DNA of 64,000 nt from Paludibacteraceae bacterium (GTDB lineage: Bacteria; Bacteroidota; Bacteroidia; Bacteroidales; Paludibacteraceae): contig JAKSNH010000002.1 of NCBI GenBank assembly GCA_024399955.1, positions 203,682-267,681 on the forward strand. The letters are read 5' to 3'. The notes below the pieces were generated by a model. That model was not told the origin of the DNA. It ran no database searches and saw only the letters and a list, made by a program, of their open reading frames with translations. Shown here piece after piece: positions 35,258-43,726 of the stretch. The translations under genes and the position numbers were made by a program. Positions within the stretch are counted from its first letter, which is position 1. The number at the start of each line of letters is the position of its first letter.

Positions 35258-35704
35258 TTACTTGGTTTGCATATTAGTAAATTCAATGATTGTTTTATCT
35301 CCTCTTGGCTCCAACATCTCGACTTGTTTAGCAACCCCTTTAGTTGTGTAATGAATAGTCATTTTACTAAACAGCCGTTGCAGTTGTTTCTTGGTTGGAG
35401 TCAGCACCAATGTTTTGTCTTGTCGCTCAATATTAAATACGCTCTTGAGCATCATAGTGTCTCCACTGGCGGTTTGTCTAATCAGTTGCAGCATTTGTGG
35501 TGGTAATGTCATGGCTTGATTGCCGTCATAACGCCACTCTATACTGTCCGGAGCGATGAACTTAAAATGTCCGGTTTGCACCATCGGTTCCACCAATGCA
35601 GCCGTATAACGGGTCTGTACGAAAGGGGATTCGGCTATCTTAAACGATGCTTGTGCCCAACTAATTAGCGGACAGCAGATTAATATCAATAAGCTTTTTT
35701 TCAT
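35258..35704 (-). CDS. LolA-like periplasmic lipoprotein carrier
   Basis: 148 residues from ATG 35704, where a signal peptide (MKKSLLILICCPLISWAQ) begins. The beta-rich body (SPFVQTRYTA, IAPDSIEWRYDG, VFNIERQDKTLVLTPTKKQL) matches the LolA-like outer-membrane-lipoprotein-sorting domain common in aryl polyene clusters. It probably carries the hydrophobic product or its anchor across the periplasm, handing over from the MMPL exporter (inference). ATGA overlap with the upstream gene. Confidence 0.78.
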   Translation of the reverse strand: MKKSLLILICCPLISWAQASFKIAESPFVQTRYTAALVEPMVQTGHFKFIAPDSIEWRYDGNQAMTLPPQMLQLIRQTASGDTMMLKSVFNIERQDKTLVLTPTKKQLQRLFSKMTIHYTTKGVAKQVEMLEPRGDKTIIEFTNMQTK

Positions 35705-36057
35705 CCTGCTACTAAATAACATCCTATTAAAATACATCCTATTCCTACCCATTGCTGCCAAACCACTGTCTCATGAAAAACAGCCATGCCGGCTACTGCT
35801 CCAAATACAAAAGCCAAAGCCGTCAGAGGGTAGGCTAATGAGAAGGCAAAGTGACGCAGTATATACATCCATAGTAGTCCGGCACCGGTCATTAGTATGC
35901 CGCAGGCCATTAACCACCAGTTCTGCAATATACAATGCACAAAGAACCCCCACCATCCTAAACTGCGGTCCATTTGCGCTACTGCTAATTTGAGTAGCAC
36001 TTGTCCAGAGCAGAGCAATGCTGACTGAAGAATAGATAATAAAATGAGTCTTAACAT
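35701..36057 (-). CDS. Small four-helix membrane transporter (EamA/SMR-like)
   Basis: 118 residues with four predicted membrane helices (ILLSILQSALLCSGQVLLKL, LMACGILMTGAGLLWM, LAYPLTALAFVFGAVAGMAV, VGIGCILIGCYLVAG). The pattern resembles ArnE/EmrE-type small transporters, which flip lipid-linked substrates. Its place between the fusion ketosynthase and the LolA-like carrier suggests a role in moving the product or an intermediate. Specific substrate unknown. Confidence 0.75.
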   Translation of the reverse strand: MLRLILLSILQSALLCSGQVLLKLAVAQMDRSLGWWGFFVHCILQNWWLMACGILMTGAGLLWMYILRHFAFSLAYPLTALAFVFGAVAGMAVFHETVVWQQWVGIGCILIGCYLVAG

Positions 36058-37760
36058 ATCGTAATCATTTGTGCTTGTGCTATGTTAGTTGCCGCACAAT
36101 TGGCTTTTTCCAATAGTTGTTGCCATCCGTCTGCTATCTCGTCCATGGCTACGACCAGCACTCGCTTGGTCATTCCACCTTGTATGGTACGTACTGCTTC
36201 CTGATGCGCTTGTTCCCACAGGTCATCCAATCCCATTAGTGTCAGGTTATACCCTTTGCACCCAATCAGTCGGGCTAAGGTGGTTGCCAAGGCGTTATTG
36301 GCTGCCATCATGAATAAGGACGGCGACATCTCCTCTTCGTTGGTAGCCTCCATACGGTCTAATAACAGATAGGAAGGCACCATAGCTCCCCATTGTGTAG
36401 CCAGCACAATAGCATCGGGTTCACCCATACCGGCTTGTTCAATGGCTTGGCGTGCTGCAGCTACCATCTGCCGCATCATCATCGTCATACGACGTGCCTG
36501 CATCGGAGGCAAGTACGCCGAATAATCCAATCCTCCATCCGACATCACCACTGGCCCCTCTATAATATGCTTACAGTTTTCCCGAAAAAGCTCGTGAGAG
36601 GTTTTTCGGAGAGGAGAAGCACAATTCGCCTGTTGATTAAGCGGAGCGGCAATCAACCTTTGCGAAGTTGTTGCTTCGACGATGATTGTGCTGTCGTTTC
36701 CTCCGAACCCGAAGGCGTTGCAGAGTGCTGAGTGATAGCCTTTCTCCTGCATGCGGTCTAAGCAGAAAATAACCTCTATGCTGCCGCTGGCGGATGTGGT
36801 GTGTCCTGTCAGGGGTTTAGTGGATTCAATAATCGGCAGTTGGTCTCCCCATAGCCGTTGAATGGCGCATAACTCACTGGCATCGTTATTGGGGGTAGCC
36901 GTGCCATGGGCATTGATGTACGGTATATCTGCCGGAGTCAGTCCTGCCATCGCTAAGGAAGTGCGCATCGTCTGATACGCTCCTTCTCCATCTGGTGAGG
37001 AAGCAGTAGGATGATAGGCATCGCAACCATTGCAGTAACCAGTGATGTATCCGTATATATGTGCACCACGAGCCTTGGCGTACTCAGCGTTTTCGATAAT
37101 CAGATAGGCTGCTCCTTCACCTAAGTTGATGCCATCGCGGTCGTCTTGGAAGGGACGGCAACGTTGTGCGGACAGAATACCCAAACTGGCAAAACCATTC
37201 CAATGTATCTTAGTCAAACTATCTACACCTCCCACGGCCACGCATTTCACTTCACCATTGCGGATTCGATTCGCTCCGCAGATGATCGCATTGAGTGCCG
37301 ACGAGCAGGCGGTGGAGACGGTCTGCATGTCGGTCATGCCGCAGTAATCTGCCATTTGCCGAGTATGCAATGCGGCGCGGTGATGGGCTATCTCACCGAT
37401 TGTGGTCCAGTCCTCTCGCATCCATGCGCCGTAGTAGCCTTCCGTCTTATCCATATTACCAACGGTGGTGCCGTTGATGAGTGTTGTGCATGATGCACCG
37501 GCATCGTGCAAGGCTTCCTGCAAGGCCATGATACCTAATATGGTGTTGCGACTATAGGTGGCAGGTATATTCAGATGTGCCTCACTAATCAACTGCTCGT
37601 TAGTCAAACCAATCTCGCCTGCCGGCCAGTTACGATGACGGGTAGGCAGAATAGTCAGGGAACCTACATGGCTCTCTGACTGACGTAAGGTGGCGCGGTT
37701 GGCGGATTGACCTATACCTAATGCCGATACAATACCTATGCCCGTGATGGCAATCGTCAT
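36051..37760 (-). CDS. Ketosynthase fused to a ketosynthase-like C-terminal domain
   Basis: 569 residues. Residues 1-~370 are a complete ketosynthase: Cys in STACSSALNA, His in NAHGTATPNNDASE, Lys and His in STKPLTGHTTSASG, ending AFGFGGNDSTIIVEATTS. A linker of ~40 residues follows, then about 150 residues (ARRMTMMMRQMVAAARQAIE, AIVLATQWGAMVPSY, LFMMAANNALATTLARLIGC, VLVVAMDEI) that look like the N-terminal half of a second ketosynthase-like protein (Ketoacyl-synt_2 type) without catalytic residues. The second part may act like a chain-length factor. The linker DNA matches a dispersed repeat (36600-36680). Confidence 0.85.
   Translation of the reverse strand: MTIAITGIGIVSALGIGQSANRATLRQSESHVGSLTILPTRHRNWPAGEIGLTNEQLISEAHLNIPATYSRNTILGIMALQEALHDAGASCTTLINGTTVGNMDKTEGYYGAWMREDWTTIGEIAHHRAALHTRQMADYCGMTDMQTVSTACSSALNAIICGANRIRNGEVKCVAVGGVDSLTKIHWNGFASLGILSAQRCRPFQDDRDGINLGEGAAYLIIENAEYAKARGAHIYGYITGYCNGCDAYHPTASSPDGEGAYQTMRTSLAMAGLTPADIPYINAHGTATPNNDASELCAIQRLWGDQLPIIESTKPLTGHTTSASGSIEVIFCLDRMQEKGYHSALCNAFGFGGNDSTIIVEATTSQRLIAAPLNQQANCASPLRKTSHELFRENCKHIIEGPVVMSDGGLDYSAYLPPMQARRMTMMMRQMVAAARQAIEQAGMGEPDAIVLATQWGAMVPSYLLLDRMEATNEEEMSPSLFMMAANNALATTLARLIGCKGYNLTLMGLDDLWEQAHQEAVRTIQGGMTKRVLVVAMDEIADGWQQLLEKANCAATNIAQAQMITIC
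36603..36680. repeat. Dispersed repeat copy A, inside ketosynthase linker
   Basis: About 76 bases match 63713-63790 in reverse complement at roughly 87 percent by eye. Both copies contain the hairpin GTTGATT/AATCAAC with a variable 12-base loop and the smaller hairpin CGAAG/CTTCG. Confidence 0.65.
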
Positions 37761-38032
37761 TACTTAGTGCGGTGTTCGTTCACGTACTCAGCTAACGTGC
37801 GTACATTAGCCAATACTTGTTTGGCAATCGTCTTGTCGGTTAACTTAATGCCGTAGTACTTATCCAGCATCATGATTAACTCCAACGAATCAATACTGTC
37901 TAATCCTAATCCTTCTCCAAACAATGGTGCATCACTATCAATCTGCTCCACTGTCATTTCTTCTAAATTCAGCGCTTCTATAATCCGCGCTTTCAACTCT
38001 TGTTCTAATTGTTCCATATTATCAATTATCAT
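37760..38032 (-). CDS. Acyl carrier protein 2 of the cluster
   Basis: 90 residues. The phosphopantetheine attachment Ser is in GEGLGLDSIDSLELIMMLDK. It carries growing polyene chains. It overlaps the fusion ketosynthase start by one base and the upstream half-ketosynthase by about ten. Confidence 0.9.
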   Translation of the reverse strand: MIIDNMEQLEQELKARIIEALNLEEMTVEQIDSDAPLFGEGLGLDSIDSLELIMMLDKYYGIKLTDKTIAKQVLANVRTLAEYVNEHRTK

Positions 38033-38507
38033 TTACCAATCGAAGCTTGGCTCCGCTTCCTTCTTCCACCCATCCTACGATAGCATTCTTAAACCTTCCT
38101 GTTGCCATAGTTGCCTTTACAATCGGTTCCAACTCATCTTCGTTATTCAGTTCATAGAAGGCTGTTTCGCCATATAGTTTATGTTCAATGGCTATCTCGC
38201 CGGTTACTATATTTGGTACGGTATAAACGAATAGGGCAGGGGATGGGAAGTAGTTATTGTGGTCTTTCATTGTTGCCTCGAAGGCTCGGTTATTGTGCAG
38301 GCAAGCGTTTTTGCTGGCCATGATGATGCAGGTGCGTTCGCTGTCCAGCACCTCTGTGCCCACTTGCTGCAGCAGTTTCTCGGTGGCTAACCATCCTAAT
38401 CGGGACAGTCCATCCATCTTGTAGAACTTAGGGTAATCAATCCCTAACTCCTTGTACTCCTGCATCAGGTCCTTATCCTCTAATATCACTTCACCGATTA
38501 TCTTCAT
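38022..38507 (-). CDS. Ketosynthase-like half protein (Ketoacyl-synt_2 type)
   Basis: 161 residues. It resembles only the N-terminal half of a ketosynthase: TCIIMASKNACLHNNRAFEA, SPALFVYTVPNIVTGEIAIE, and a late GRFKNAIVGWVEEGS strand; the usual Cys-His-His set is not seen. Such proteins are regular members of aryl polyene clusters and may pair with a full ketosynthase. The role is inferred from context. Confidence 0.75.
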   Translation of the reverse strand: MKIIGEVILEDKDLMQEYKELGIDYPKFYKMDGLSRLGWLATEKLLQQVGTEVLDSERTCIIMASKNACLHNNRAFEATMKDHNNYFPSPALFVYTVPNIVTGEIAIEHKLYGETAFYELNNEDELEPIVKATMATGRFKNAIVGWVEEGSGAKLRLVNDN

Positions 38508-38513
38508 TGTTGG

Positions 38514-39620
38514 CTACTTGGCTAATTGGCTATTTGTTGTTGCTTCGACAACGATTGCACTATTCACTCCTCCGAACCCACTAAGCATCTTTACAAAACT
38601 CTTCTTATCCGTTGCTCTTTCTTGTTGGCTCACTGCTACTGCGTATGTGGTGCCTTGTTGTTCGTATCCTCGGCAGGCTGGAATCCATCCTTGTTCGATG
38701 GTATGCATCGTGATGATGGTTTCTAATAGGCCTGCGGCACCCATAGTGTGTCCGAAGTATCCTTTCAATGCCGAGATAGGTGTGTCATCCAATTCGGCGC
38801 GATGCAAGGCGATGCTTTCCATTTCGTCGTTATAGTCAGTAGCGGTGCCGTGCACCGATACGCAGGCCAGCGTGTCTTTATCCACTAATGCCAGGCAGTC
38901 CTGCAGACATCTAAGTGCCCCCTCTCCTGTGCGACTGGGTCCGGATATATGATTGGCATCATTATGCACACTTCCTCCCATTATGCACCATCGGTTTTCG
39001 TTACACGTTAAACGTTCATCGCTCAACGTTAATATCATAGTCGCTGCCGCTTCTCCTATATTCAGTCCCTGTCGGTTTTTATCAAAGGGCTTGCATTCGT
39101 CGTCACTGACGGCATGTACGCATTGGAATCCGCTCACTACGAGTTCGATTTGTATATCGCATCCGATGACCACGGCGTAATCGTAGATGCCGGCTTCTAT
39201 CATGCGGCTGGCGATTAGCATGGCACTCACGCCGGAGGTGCAGGCCATATTAACTACGATGGGAGTGGTTGGATTGCCGAATGCCTGAGCTATATGTCGG
39301 GCGGTGGTGGCAGTGGGAGTCCATATATCGCCTTTAGTGGTGGATAATATAAAGACGCATCGACTGCTAGTGGCATCAATACCGCTGCGTTCAATAGCAG
39401 GGCGGGCGCAGGCAATGCAGAGGTTCTCAAACGTGGTATGTCCTTCTTGTTGGTAGGGAGTCAGGTCCAGTAGCGAAGCCATGATGGGTTGCATCAGCGA
39501 TTGACCATGTACGTCAGTATGGCGTGTCATGCCGCTGCGACCGTCACGGATGGCTTGTAAGGTGCCTTCAACGTTGTCGGCTAAGGGGGTGATGATATGG
39601 TCGGATAGGATAGTAACCAT
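38514..39620 (-). CDS. Beta-ketoacyl-ACP synthase
   Basis: 368 residues, slightly short for the family. Catalytic Cys in NMACTSGVSAML, His in VHGTATDYNDE, Lys and His in LKGYFGHTMGAAG, and the C-terminal GFGGVNSAIVVEATT. It is the third complete ketosynthase of the cluster, adjacent to the acyltransferase gene with a shared base. Confidence 0.9.
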   Translation of the reverse strand: MVTILSDHIITPLADNVEGTLQAIRDGRSGMTRHTDVHGQSLMQPIMASLLDLTPYQQEGHTTFENLCIACARPAIERSGIDATSSRCVFILSTTKGDIWTPTATTARHIAQAFGNPTTPIVVNMACTSGVSAMLIASRMIEAGIYDYAVVIGCDIQIELVVSGFQCVHAVSDDECKPFDKNRQGLNIGEAAATMILTLSDERLTCNENRWCIMGGSVHNDANHISGPSRTGEGALRCLQDCLALVDKDTLACVSVHGTATDYNDEMESIALHRAELDDTPISALKGYFGHTMGAAGLLETIITMHTIEQGWIPACRGYEQQGTTYAVAVSQQERATDKKSFVKMLSGFGGVNSAIVVEATTNSQLAK

Positions 39621-40501
39621 TATTGTTGCCAGAACGAATAGAAATTAAACCACTGATGCGGATAGCGGTCCAGCATCTCTTCCATTACCTCTACGTAACG
39701 TCCTAATAACTCTTCGGCTTGTTGTTTATGGTTGGTGGCAGTGTAGGTGCCGTCGGATAACTGTCTCACATAGATCGTGTAGCGGTTATGTCCTTCGCGC
39801 ATCACGTACATGCTCAGTACCGGCACTTGTTCGGCTACGGCCATGCGGTAGGTGCCTTCGGGGAACGGAGCTTCTTCGCCTAATAGGGGCATCATCATGG
39901 CGCGTGAACCTAATAGCAGGCGGTCACCTAAGATGGACAGGATATATCCGTCGCTCAGGGCTTTATGCATATCTAATACATGTCCGCCGTCCCGTTGTAC
40001 AGGGATGATATGCAGTCCATGTTGGTTGAATAGTTTCTCCCGTTGCTCCACTACGAGTTCGGTGTCACCTAAATAGACTAAGGCATACACGTCCTTAGGC
40101 ATTTGCACTAAGTAGCCGGTCAGTTCGATATTGCCGATATGTGAACCGATGATGATGAGTGGTTGTGGGTGCACCAGGTAACTGTTCCATAACTCTTCGC
40201 CATCTATGCGGATGTTCATAGATCGTCCGGCCCAGCAGGCAAAACGGTCAAGGACGGCTTTGCCGAAGTTGATGTAACTAAGCCAGAAGTGATAAGCAGC
40301 ATGCACCCCTGTCTCATGCCTGCGTTGGGTCCAGTAATACCATACGGCTTGTCGTTCGTTGCGACGAGTGATGATATAGCCGATAACCCATAGCCACATG
40401 ATGGGGTACATCCATACCGGATCAACGTGCTTGAATACACGCAGCAGGAATAACTGTTGCCATTTACTGCCTCCGGTCTTACCGCTCCAGGTCTTGTTCA
40501 T
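39620..40501 (-). CDS. LpxL/HtrB-like lipid acyltransferase
   Basis: 293 residues. A membrane-anchoring N-terminal helix (MYPIMWLWVIGYIIT), the motif GSHIGNIELTGYL (the HxxxxE/D acyltransferase signature), and LSILGDRLLLGSRAMMMPL with the second conserved block. This family transfers acyl chains from ACP to lipid A-like acceptors. In the cluster it probably joins the aryl polyene to its lipid anchor (inference). Confidence 0.85.
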   Translation of the reverse strand: MNKTWSGKTGGSKWQQLFLLRVFKHVDPVWMYPIMWLWVIGYIITRRNERQAVWYYWTQRRHETGVHAAYHFWLSYINFGKAVLDRFACWAGRSMNIRIDGEELWNSYLVHPQPLIIIGSHIGNIELTGYLVQMPKDVYALVYLGDTELVVEQREKLFNQHGLHIIPVQRDGGHVLDMHKALSDGYILSILGDRLLLGSRAMMMPLLGEEAPFPEGTYRMAVAEQVPVLSMYVMREGHNRYTIYVRQLSDGTYTATNHKQQAEELLGRYVEVMEEMLDRYPHQWFNFYSFWQQ

Positions 40502-40512
40502 CGGGTAGGATT

Positions 40513-40764
40513 TTACTTAACGCGCTCTGCGATTAGGTCGTAGAAGTCACCAAGGGTATGCACGTTAATTAGGTCCATTTTGTCCAGTTTAACACCGAAT
40601 ACTTCGTTCACGCGAACGATGATATCCACGATGTCGAGGCTGTCAATCTTCAGGTCCTCTACGATGTTTTTCTCCGGCACGAGCAGTGCCTCATCAATTT
40701 CAAAGTCCTCAACCAAGAATTGGTTAATGGTCTTAATTACTTCTTCTCTTTTCATATTATTCAT
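40513..40764 (-). CDS. Acyl carrier protein 1 of the cluster
   Basis: 83 residues, with the phosphopantetheine Ser in EDLKIDSLDIVDIIVRVNE. The upstream DNA has tandem ATTCTTC-type repeats (about 40755-40797), so its ribosome-binding region is unusual. Confidence 0.9.
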   Translation of the reverse strand: MNNMKREEVIKTINQFLVEDFEIDEALLVPEKNIVEDLKIDSLDIVDIIVRVNEVFGVKLDKMDLINVHTLGDFYDLIAERVK

Positions 40765-40807
40765 TATTCATTCTTCATTCTTCATTCTTCACTCTCCCTG
40801 AATGCGC

Positions 40808-40847
40808 AAGCCCGCTGGGCTTTTTTTTACTGATATGTACTATCAGT
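40808..40847 (+). terminator. Hairpin plus T-run of uncertain role inside the cluster
   Basis: The stem AAGCCC/GGGCTT has TTTTTTTT on the plus strand (40808-40828), followed by a second stem ACTGATA/TATCAGT (40829-40847). It has terminator form only for plus-strand transcripts, although the genes here are on the minus strand. It may block antisense transcription. Confidence 0.4.
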
Positions 40848-40864
40848 GGTTACATCCGGCGCAT

Positions 40865-41920
40865 TCATTCCATTCCTATCTCCCACATCCAATGTCCTCC
40901 GATGCCTAACTCTTTATGCACGTCGTCTACTTTCAGTCCTGCGGCATGGATGATATCTTCGAGTTCGTCTTTGCTGAGCATCTTATTATTTCCGCTGGCG
41001 GTAGCGATAAAGTACAGACTGTTCATGGTTTGGCAGAAAGCGGCGGCAGGGTGTTTTTGTTGGTCCCAAACCACTTCCATAAGGTATATCTTACCGTTAG
41101 GCAGCAGGGCTTGTTTGACGTGCTGTAAGATACGTATGCTGGTGGCAGCAGGGAAACACATCACTAATTGTGACATCCATATAGCATCGTATTGTTGTGG
41201 CCAGGTAGCGTTTTCGTCCAGCAGGTCCACTCCCCATCCGTGTATGCGTTCGGCGCCCGGTTGACCGTTGATGGCTTGGTGCATCATGGTTATTTGTTCG
41301 GGCAGGTCGCAGACGGTCACTTGTGCCTGTGGGTTATGTTGCACGTATTTGAGTGCCCATTCGCCGGTATTGCCTCCCACGTCTAATACGTGTTGGTGTT
41401 CATTGCGGCTCATAATGTCGATGGCGGCGTTGAAGGAGTTATCCGAGTGGTAGTGATCGTAGTTGAGCCAGGCTTGTTGGGTAGGGGCAGGTAGGTGGCT
41501 GAGGGCTTCGTATATGTTTTTCCATCCTTGTCGGTTCAGTCCCACGGGTTGGTTGGTGGCTAAGGCTTGTTGCAGGTGGTGGAAGTTATGGTAGTTGACG
41601 TGTTGCATGAAGTCGATATCCACCTCAATCATGTTGTTATTGAGCATGACCCAACCTATTTTGGTAAGGATGTATTTGTTTTGTTCGTTCTTCTCCAGGA
41701 TGCGAGTTGTGAGTGCAGCTTCGAGCAGGGCGTTGGTGCTGGTCATGGACCAGTTCAGGTCCTGTGCTATTTGTTCGGCACTCAATCCGTCGGGCTGGCT
41801 ATCTATGTTAGCCAGTATTTTTTCTTTGACCAGTATGCGTGCCACTTCAAACACGGCGGGTCCCCATGCGTATAGGAACGCCAATCTCTGCGCCTCCACG
41901 GCTGTTATGGAATTATTCAT
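40865..41920 (-). CDS. SAM-dependent O-methyltransferase
   Basis: 351 residues. An N-terminal winged-helix dimerisation domain (LSAEQIAQDLNWSMTSTNALLEAA) and a C-terminal Rossmann fold with VLDVGGNTGEWAL for SAM binding, then VTVCDLPEQ and IWMSQLVMCF. This fits plant-type/CrtF-like O-methyltransferases. In aryl polyenes the aromatic head is often methylated or methoxylated (family knowledge). It is first gene of the cluster behind the only clear promoter. Confidence 0.85.
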   Translation of the reverse strand: MNNSITAVEAQRLAFLYAWGPAVFEVARILVKEKILANIDSQPDGLSAEQIAQDLNWSMTSTNALLEAALTTRILEKNEQNKYILTKIGWVMLNNNMIEVDIDFMQHVNYHNFHHLQQALATNQPVGLNRQGWKNIYEALSHLPAPTQQAWLNYDHYHSDNSFNAAIDIMSRNEHQHVLDVGGNTGEWALKYVQHNPQAQVTVCDLPEQITMMHQAINGQPGAERIHGWGVDLLDENATWPQQYDAIWMSQLVMCFPAATSIRILQHVKQALLPNGKIYLMEVVWDQQKHPAAAFCQTMNSLYFIATASGNNKMLSKDELEDIIHAAGLKVDDVHKELGIGGHWMWEIGME

Positions 41921-41981
41921 TGTTCAGTATTCAGTTGTCCTCGTACACGTGCGCGCTAGTGAGCGCACAGCAAATCGGCCG

Positions 41982-42013
41982 CAAAGGTACAAAAAAAAGT
42001 TGAGATGTCCAAA
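41982..42013 (-). promoter_or_regulatory. Main promoter of the aryl polyene cluster
   Basis: Minus strand TTTG (42013-42010), 20 bases, TACCTTTG (41989-41982). The ~55-base leader has an inverted GTGCGC/GCGCAC pair. All 17 cluster genes lie downstream with overlaps or short gaps. Confidence 0.8.
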
Positions 42014-42065
42014 TTTTTCTCAACTTTTTCGTATCAAACAGCTATTTTTCGCTTTCCGCGTTCCG

Positions 42066-42578
42066 TCAAATCCATTCAATTTCATTGCCTATGGTTGCGA
42101 GGTATTTTTCAAACATTTCTTGTGATATGACGATTGTTCCGGTGCAGTCATTAGGGTGAAAACTGAGTGAAGTAGCTTCTTTTATTTTCTTATCCAAAAA
42201 TAAAATAACCTGGTGTTGTGTGTCGTTGATTAGTCCGAATGGAGACACGGAGCCGGGTTCGAGTCCGAGATATTTATTCATTCTTTCAGGCGAAGCGAAA
42301 CTGAGTTTCCCCGGAGCTGTTTTTCCTGCGGCTTGCAGTTGTGCTTTCAGTCGCTGTTCCAGTTCGTGTATATCAAGTTGTTGGTTACAGTCGAAGCAAA
42401 CGAGGTAGTGTTGGTTACCTTTGTGGTTTCTGAGGAATATGTTTTTGCAGTGCATGCTGCCGTCGTTTCTCCACCAGCGTTGTGCTTCTTCTATTGTTTT
42501 TCCTTCGGGGTGATCATATTCGTCGTATGTTATCCCGTTTAGTTGCAGGTAGTTATATACAATCTCTTTCCGTGTCAT
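42066..42578 (-). CDS. YbaK/ProX-type Ala-tRNA(Pro) deacylase
   Basis: 170 residues from ATG 42578, as upstream in-frame sequence overlaps the -7 box. YbaK fold: DHPEGKTIEEAQRWW, HCKNIFLRNHKGNQHYLVC and GLEPGSVSPFGLIND match the ProXp-ala (PrdX) group, which hydrolyses mischarged Ala-tRNA-Pro. A -7 box TACCTTTG (minus, 42604-42597) lies just upstream, without a clear TTTG at the usual spacing. Confidence 0.85.
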   Translation of the reverse strand: MTRKEIVYNYLQLNGITYDEYDHPEGKTIEEAQRWWRNDGSMHCKNIFLRNHKGNQHYLVCFDCNQQLDIHELEQRLKAQLQAAGKTAPGKLSFASPERMNKYLGLEPGSVSPFGLINDTQHQVILFLDKKIKEATSLSFHPNDCTGTIVISQEMFEKYLATIGNEIEWI

Positions 42579-42698
42579 GATATTCTTTTGTGGCTGCAAA
42601 GGTACACATTTTTGCTTATTCCGACTGCTCGTACCCCCCAAGAGGAGGAACACCGATGAACCGATTGTTACAATATTGAAATCATCATTATTGGTTAC

Positions 42699-42957
42699 CT
42701 AATAGTGCCCCTTAAACGAGATTATCGTAACTATTTTAGTGTCTTCGTCTATTCTATACAAAAGGCGATGTTCATGATTAATTCTTCGGCTCATATAACC
42801 AGATAAATTTTGTTTCAGTTTTTCTGGCTTGCCCGTCCCTGTGAGCGGGTGCTCTTCAAGTTCATCTAAAAGGGCATTAATCTTCCGTTTGATAGTTTCA
42901 TCACCAGTATTGTATATCTTCAAGTGCCTTGTCTTTGTATTCAAGAGTATAACTCAT
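42699..42957 (-). pseudogene. YoeB-type toxin gene broken by a frameshift
   Basis: Reading from ATG 42957, which overlaps the antitoxin stop (ATGA), gives MSYTLEYKDKALEDIQYW and then a stop. The rest of a YoeB/Txe toxin is in another frame: DETIKRKINALLDELEEHPL, LSGYMSRRINHEHRLLYRI, VTIISFKGHY. The residues expected at the junction (about KKTG) are missing and the sequence ACTGG is present once. An 11-base deletion between two ACTGG copies would explain it (inference). YoeB toxins cleave mRNA at the ribosome. The product here is probably inactive. Confidence 0.8.
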
Positions 42958-43157
42958 TTCCATAGTTGATCACGAGATATGCGATGTGACTTGCCCTTTT
43001 CTGCGGATTCAACCATTTTGACATAACGCATATCATACGGACTTTCTTCTACTTTGAAAAGTTTAGAAAGGCGTAGTGTTTGTACTAATGTTTGAGCATA
43101 TAAACTCGATGGATCAAAAGTGATTGTTAATGTTTGACGTGCAGTAGCTGTTGCCAT
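42954..43157 (-). CDS. Antitoxin partner of the YoeB-type toxin
   Basis: 67 residues from ATG 43157; the earlier in-frame codons lie in the promoter. A small basic protein (MATATARQTLTITFDPSSLY, then LVQTLRLSKLFKVEES) found upstream of YoeB toxins in Bacteroidetes. It likely binds the toxin and autoregulates the promoter at 43186-43217. The frame is intact although the toxin is broken. Confidence 0.7.
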   Translation of the reverse strand: MATATARQTLTITFDPSSLYAQTLVQTLRLSKLFKVEESPYDMRYVKMVESAEKGKSHRISRDQLWK

Positions 43158-43185
43158 AATTTCTTTATTTTTGCATCTTGCGCTG

Positions 43186-43217
43186 CAAAGGTACACTTTT
43201 TTTCCCATATATGCAAA
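43186..43217 (-). promoter_or_regulatory. Toxin-antitoxin promoter
   Basis: Minus strand TTTG (43217-43214), 20 bases, TACCTTTG (43193-43186). Confidence 0.8.
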
Positions 43218-43249
43218 TTTTTTTGCATTTTTTTATAAAGGTGACCTTA

Positions 43250-43609
43250 ATTATTTTTTATTGCGCGTATACGCACGCAATCCCTCCTCTCAGACGTATC
43301 TTGGTCTCGCTTTTTTGGGGCCTATAGTAAAACCAATCAATTTCTCCGTCAACGATGCCGGCCTATCGTGCGCAGTGCGACACCGGCTACAAGTCCTTCA
43401 CCAAGTACCTCTGGGCACAGGTGATCGAAGCGGAGTCTGAAGCCGGTGAGTAACGGATGAGAGATTTTGTGACGAAGTCACCGAACTTGTGCTGAAAGCA
43501 CCGTTAACAAAAAAAAGTCTGCGTAAATCTGCGAAATCTGCGGGAGATAAAAACACTAAACACTAAACTAAAATTAACAACTATTCATTTATTTTTCGAC
43601 TCAAAATAC
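43250..43609. other. Gene-free stretch with possible remnant ORF
   Basis: No full gene is seen. A 32-codon frame at 43355-43453 (MPAYRAQCDTGYKSFTKYLW) has coding-like composition and may be a remnant of a lost gene. The phrase TCTGCGTAAATCTGCG and then AATCTGCGGGAGA near 43518-43550 recurs as AATCTGCGGGAGA near 63876, suggesting a dispersed repeat. Confidence 0.4.
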
Positions 43610-43726
43610 ATGTCTTATGGGTATGTTTTAGACGAAAATTACATATTTTATGGGTATGTTTTAGACGAAAAATGCATATTTTACGGGTATGTTTTAGACG
43701 AAAAATGTGAAAAAATATTTGCATAA
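43610..43726 (+). repeat. Three 33-bp tandem repeats, also readable as a 38-codon ORF
   Basis: ATGGGTATGTTTTAGACGAA-type units start at 43617, 43650 and 43683 (period 33), with a degenerate partial copy before them. Because 33 is a multiple of three, the array reads without interruption from ATG 43610 to TAA 43724 as repeats of GYVLDEKCIFY. It ends inside the promoter of the next gene, so it may be an operator array instead. Confidence 0.6.
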
